A stretch of DNA of 21,573 bases from a virus: IMG/VR virus record IMGVR_UViG_3300025450_001051, positions 1 through 21,573 of that record; one strand, given 5' to 3'. Shown here one piece after another: positions 19,566-21,573 of this stretch (the stretch's first letter is position 1; each line of letters starts with the position of its first letter). A program made the position numbers and the translations under genes. Under the pieces are notes generated by a model. That model made no database searches. It was not told the DNA's origin and saw only the letters and a program-made list of their open reading frames with translations.

Positions 19566-20428
19566 TGATTGGCCTTTGCTACCATAGATGTGTAAGTTGA
19601 TAGATCAATACCTTTGCCTTTAGAAGCTTTAAGACCTGGATATAGCCCTTGATATACAGGTATAAGCGCGATCTCTTCTTCGGTCAATACGTTAGAAACT
19701 AAGCTAGCGGGCATAAGTCCCGCATTTGCTAGCGCTTTTGCTACTACCAGCTCGACATTACCCTCAGCTCCAACCTTAAAAACAGATGAACCTGGGAAGG
19801 GTGGCGCAACAATTACAGTGGGCTTAGTTGTTTGTTTTGGCGCGGTGCTTGTACTGTGGATAACTGCGGCACCCCCACCTGTTAAGGCTGTTGCGCCTGC
19901 AACACCCACTGCCAATGGCTTATTAGTTCCAATAGATTTAGCTGGGGCAGAGCTTCCCGCATAGGCTGGGCGAACAATAGCTAGAACATAAAGGTAGGGA
20001 CGATGACGACGATAGCAGCCATCTCCGTTTGATTGGTTACCTGTGTAGGACTCAGGGCCGGTGTTAAACCCAATAGTAGTTAATCCGTCTTTAGATGCGG
20101 CTTCCACAATCTCTACGTGGTCAGCAACTCCGTTGCCGCTCCAAGAGAAGAAGACAATATCTCCAGGTAGAGCAGAGTACTTGTCAATAACTTGTTTATT
20201 CTTTTGAAACCAAGTGAGTCCAGCAGGACAATAAGAAAATCCTTTAGGTGTTTGAGCAGCTACAAGATGAGAAGCATTTGCTTGGGCAAAGCACCAGCTG
20301 ATACCCATGGCACAGTAAGACTCGTTTGGAATCCCGTACCATGTTCCGTAGGGGTTTTCATTGTTAGGCCCTTCTACAAAGCCCAACTGGGTGCGGGCAA
20401 TGTTGACAATATCAACGCCTGCTGTCAT
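19562..20428 (-). CDS. endolysin with CHAP amidase/endopeptidase domain
   Basis: A 288-residue peptidoglycan hydrolase. The CHAP domain (about 1-150) has the nucleophile in ESYCAMGISWCF (C39), the histidine in ADHVEIVE (H104) and a plausible third residue in GFNTG (N122). Residues about 157-190 form a Gly/Ala-rich, mildly hydrophobic linker, followed by a Thr/Pro-rich spacer. The C-terminal region (about 207-288, FPGSSVFKVGAEGNVELVVAKAL...) loosely resembles peptidoglycan-binding modules of actinobacteriophage endolysins. No signal peptide is seen, so export would depend on a holin. AAAGGA lies six bases before the ATG, which overlaps the HNH stop. Confidence 0.88.
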   Translation of the reverse strand: MTAGVDIVNIARTQLGFVEGPNNENPYGTWYGIPNESYCAMGISWCFAQANASHLVAAQTPKGFSYCPAGLTWFQKNKQVIDKYSALPGDIVFFSWSGNGVADHVEIVEAASKDGLTTIGFNTGPESYTGNQSNGDGCYRRHRPYLYVLAIVRPAYAGSSAPAKSIGTNKPLAVGVAGATALTGGGAAVIHSTSTAPKQTTKPTVIVAPPFPGSSVFKVGAEGNVELVVAKALANAGLMPASLVSNVLTEEEIALIPVYQGLYPGLKASKGKGIDLSTYTSMVAKANQ

Positions 20429-20862
20429 TTGCTTTCCTTTACTACTTCTGCTGCCGCATCTGTATTAGCTCTGCGGTATCTAAAGGTCTCCCAAAGAGGA
20501 GCTGGTATCTCATGAATACCGTATCGGGTTCTATGATGCGCCATGCACAGTACTTCTAGATTACCTGGGCTTTCAATCCACTCTTGAAACTCTTCATCTG
20601 TGGCAAAGTGAGCACCAAAAGCGGCTTCTACTTTATGTGGGTCCATGTTGTTTACCTGTGAGAACTCAATGTGGCTATGATGAAGCTCAGGTTCACCTGA
20701 ACATAGGTCATCGTTTATAGCGCACTTCCATAGACCGGCCTTCTTAATTCTAGATTTAGCCTGATTAAACAGGTGGTAGTGAGGGTCACTCTCACGCGGT
20801 TCATGCTCTGGAATAGAAACAGCCAGATGAAGGTTCATCATCTGCTTGTGAGCGCCTGTCAC
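20425..20862 (-). CDS. HNH-like endonuclease
   Basis: A 145-residue protein with a plausible HNH/zinc-finger core: C47 and C54 in WKCAINDDLCSG, then ELHHSHIEF (59-67) as the first His strand, NLEVLCMAHH (101-110) supplying N101, C106, H109 and H110. This matches the beta-beta-alpha-metal pattern with zinc ligands C47, C54, C106 and H109. The spacing between the His and Asn strands is longer than in classic HNH proteins. In many tailed phages an HNH protein is needed with the terminase for DNA packaging; here it lies in the lysis block instead, so it could also be a host-DNA nuclease. It begins at a GTG overlapping the previous stop. Confidence 0.7.
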   Translation of the reverse strand: MTGAHKQMMNLHLAVSIPEHEPRESDPHYHLFNQAKSRIKKAGLWKCAINDDLCSGEPELHHSHIEFSQVNNMDPHKVEAAFGAHFATDEEFQEWIESPGNLEVLCMAHHRTRYGIHEIPAPLWETFRYRRANTDAAAEVVKESK

Positions 20863-21332
20863 TGGTAGATCAACCTCTCTGCTAGATCGCCTGGAACAAT
20901 CAGATAGTCGGGCTTATTCAGTAGAGCGACCCCTGCTTTGTCATAGGCCTCAGCAACAAGCTCTGAGCAGATAAAGCCATCTTTTTTGGCCAGATAAGTA
21001 AACATAGGTAGGTTTAGCTTAAGGCCCAAGATTCTTAACGCAAGAAGGGCGATAGTAAAGAAGTCATAAGGACGGCCAACAAAAGACAGAGCATTCTTTG
21101 CAATGTGCTCGCGTTGCTCATCAGTCAGCTGCTCGTGTCTGTTCCAAGCAATGTCTTTATAGTCGGCAATGTTTACAAGCTTTACGCCTATAGGATCAGC
21201 ACTAACGGCTCTGCCGTCACCTACGTAGACTATGGCGTGGTTCCAACGGCTGGTGGTGCCAATGCGGATTAACAACCCAAAGAACCCGTTAGTCTTTACT
21301 ACGCCGTAATCGCCTATACGAGGTTCGTACAT
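20859..21332 (-). CDS. YiiX-like permuted NlpC/P60 hydrolase
   Basis: A 157-residue protein whose catalytic residues are in permuted order, as in the YiiX/YebB branch of papain-like NlpC/P60 enzymes. The histidine comes first (RWNHAIVYVGDG, H32), and the cysteine later (GFICSELVAEAYDKAGV, C122 with E124). The start MYEPRIGDYGVV has the usual GD pocket strand, and the late IVPGDLAERL fits the end strand. A hydrophobic helix at about 91-107 is mid-protein, not a signal peptide. Members cleave amide bonds in peptidoglycan or lipids. With the CHAP enzyme close by, this may be a second lysis hydrolase or a virion lysin, but the substrate is unknown. AAGGAG precedes the ATG by five bases. Confidence 0.8.
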   Translation of the reverse strand: MYEPRIGDYGVVKTNGFFGLLIRIGTTSRWNHAIVYVGDGRAVSADPIGVKLVNIADYKDIAWNRHEQLTDEQREHIAKNALSFVGRPYDFFTIALLALRILGLKLNLPMFTYLAKKDGFICSELVAEAYDKAGVALLNKPDYLIVPGDLAERLIYQ

Positions 21333-21341
21333 TGTCTCTCC

Positions 21342-21573
21342 TTACTTACGGGGTTCCTCGATGTGAGCTTGAACCCTGCCTTCTAATCTAGAAAGGTCTT
21401 TAACAATCTCTATCTGATGGGTGCGAAGTTCTTTTACGTCTTCTTTAATCTCTTTGATATCTTCTTTGACGCTTTTGATGATAGGAAGTATCTCCAGCTT
21501 TACAGCGTCATTTAGTGAGCCGCCATGATTAGGCTTTAGCTCCTCCAAGTACTCTTTAAGAGACTCTACTGAG
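21342..21573 (-). CDS. coiled-coil protein, start cut by the right edge
   Basis: The frame is open to the right edge, and no ATG or GTG lies upstream of the only in-window start, a TTG at 21548. The visible part reads SVESLKEYLEELKPNHGGS before the main body, so the true start is probably outside the window. Residues from KLEILPIIKSVKEDIKEIKE onward form a heptad-like coiled coil, ending DLSRLEGRVQAHIEEPRK. Small coiled-coil proteins of this kind occur before endolysin genes in actinobacteriophages and are sometimes called minor tail or lysis accessory proteins. No function is demonstrated. Confidence 0.7.
   Translation of the reverse strand, partial: SVESLKEYLEELKPNHGGSLNDAVKLEILPIIKSVKEDIKEIKEDVKELRTHQIEIVKDLSRLEGRVQAHIEEPRK

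Noticed and set aside
1-21573. tRNA, rRNA, integrase, attachment site or insertion sequence.
   Set aside because: No cloverleaf arms, recombinase motifs or terminal inverted repeats with a transposase were seen on either strand.

Overview
This window is a segment of a tailed-phage (Caudoviricetes) genome. It holds a recognisable series of lysis, DNA-packaging, capsid and host-recognition genes, and all but one are on the minus strand, so transcription reads from the right end of the window to the left. Packaging and capsid proteins are identifiable by motif (large terminase, portal, scaffold, N4-gp56-type major capsid protein). No integrase, repressor, tRNA or insertion sequence is visible. 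The neck and lysis proteins, the short neighbours of the terminase, and at least one apparently leaderless promoter remind me of phages of Actinobacteria, possibly freshwater ones. The host assignment is inference only.

Layout, in order of transcription (right to left). 21573-18732: lysis region. It contains a coiled-coil protein cut by the right edge, a permuted NlpC/P60 (YiiX-like) hydrolase, an HNH-like protein, a CHAP-domain endolysin and three small membrane proteins that are candidate holins; it ends in a terminator fused to a new promoter. 18659-17074: five small genes (two zinc-knuckle proteins, one KTSC-like protein, two unknowns). 17071-16961: a control region with an 18-bp perfect palindrome, an extended -10 promoter and then a strong terminator hairpin, all before the terminase. 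16945-10269: large terminase, two small unknowns, a promoter nearly identical to the one before the terminase, portal, scaffold, major capsid protein, a strong terminator and a small putative virion protein. 10159-9074: a head-tail adaptor-like protein with a C-terminal Ig/BppU-like domain. 9070-1674: an adhesion cassette with three collagen-like fibre proteins, one of 1028 residues, plus a fibronectin/glycine-rich adhesin and two conserved phage proteins of unknown role. Finally, a plus-strand cupin of the phosphomannose-isomerase type faces a minus-strand five-bladed beta-propeller (GH130-like) gene and the start of a TPR-like gene that runs off the left edge.

The genes suggest a virion whose receptor-binding apparatus is built largely from bacterial-type collagen rods of Gly-X-Gln triplets interrupted by beta-rich knobs. 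The rods share interchangeable end modules. Tight TAATG stop-start junctions and a bridging mini-ORF couple translation across this cassette. Neither a tape-measure protein nor a tail-tube protein lies between the capsid and fibre genes. The tail is therefore either short, with fibres attached near the connector, or encoded elsewhere. The sugar-related genes at the left end could modify or bind glycans. That is an inference from fold, not a demonstrated activity.
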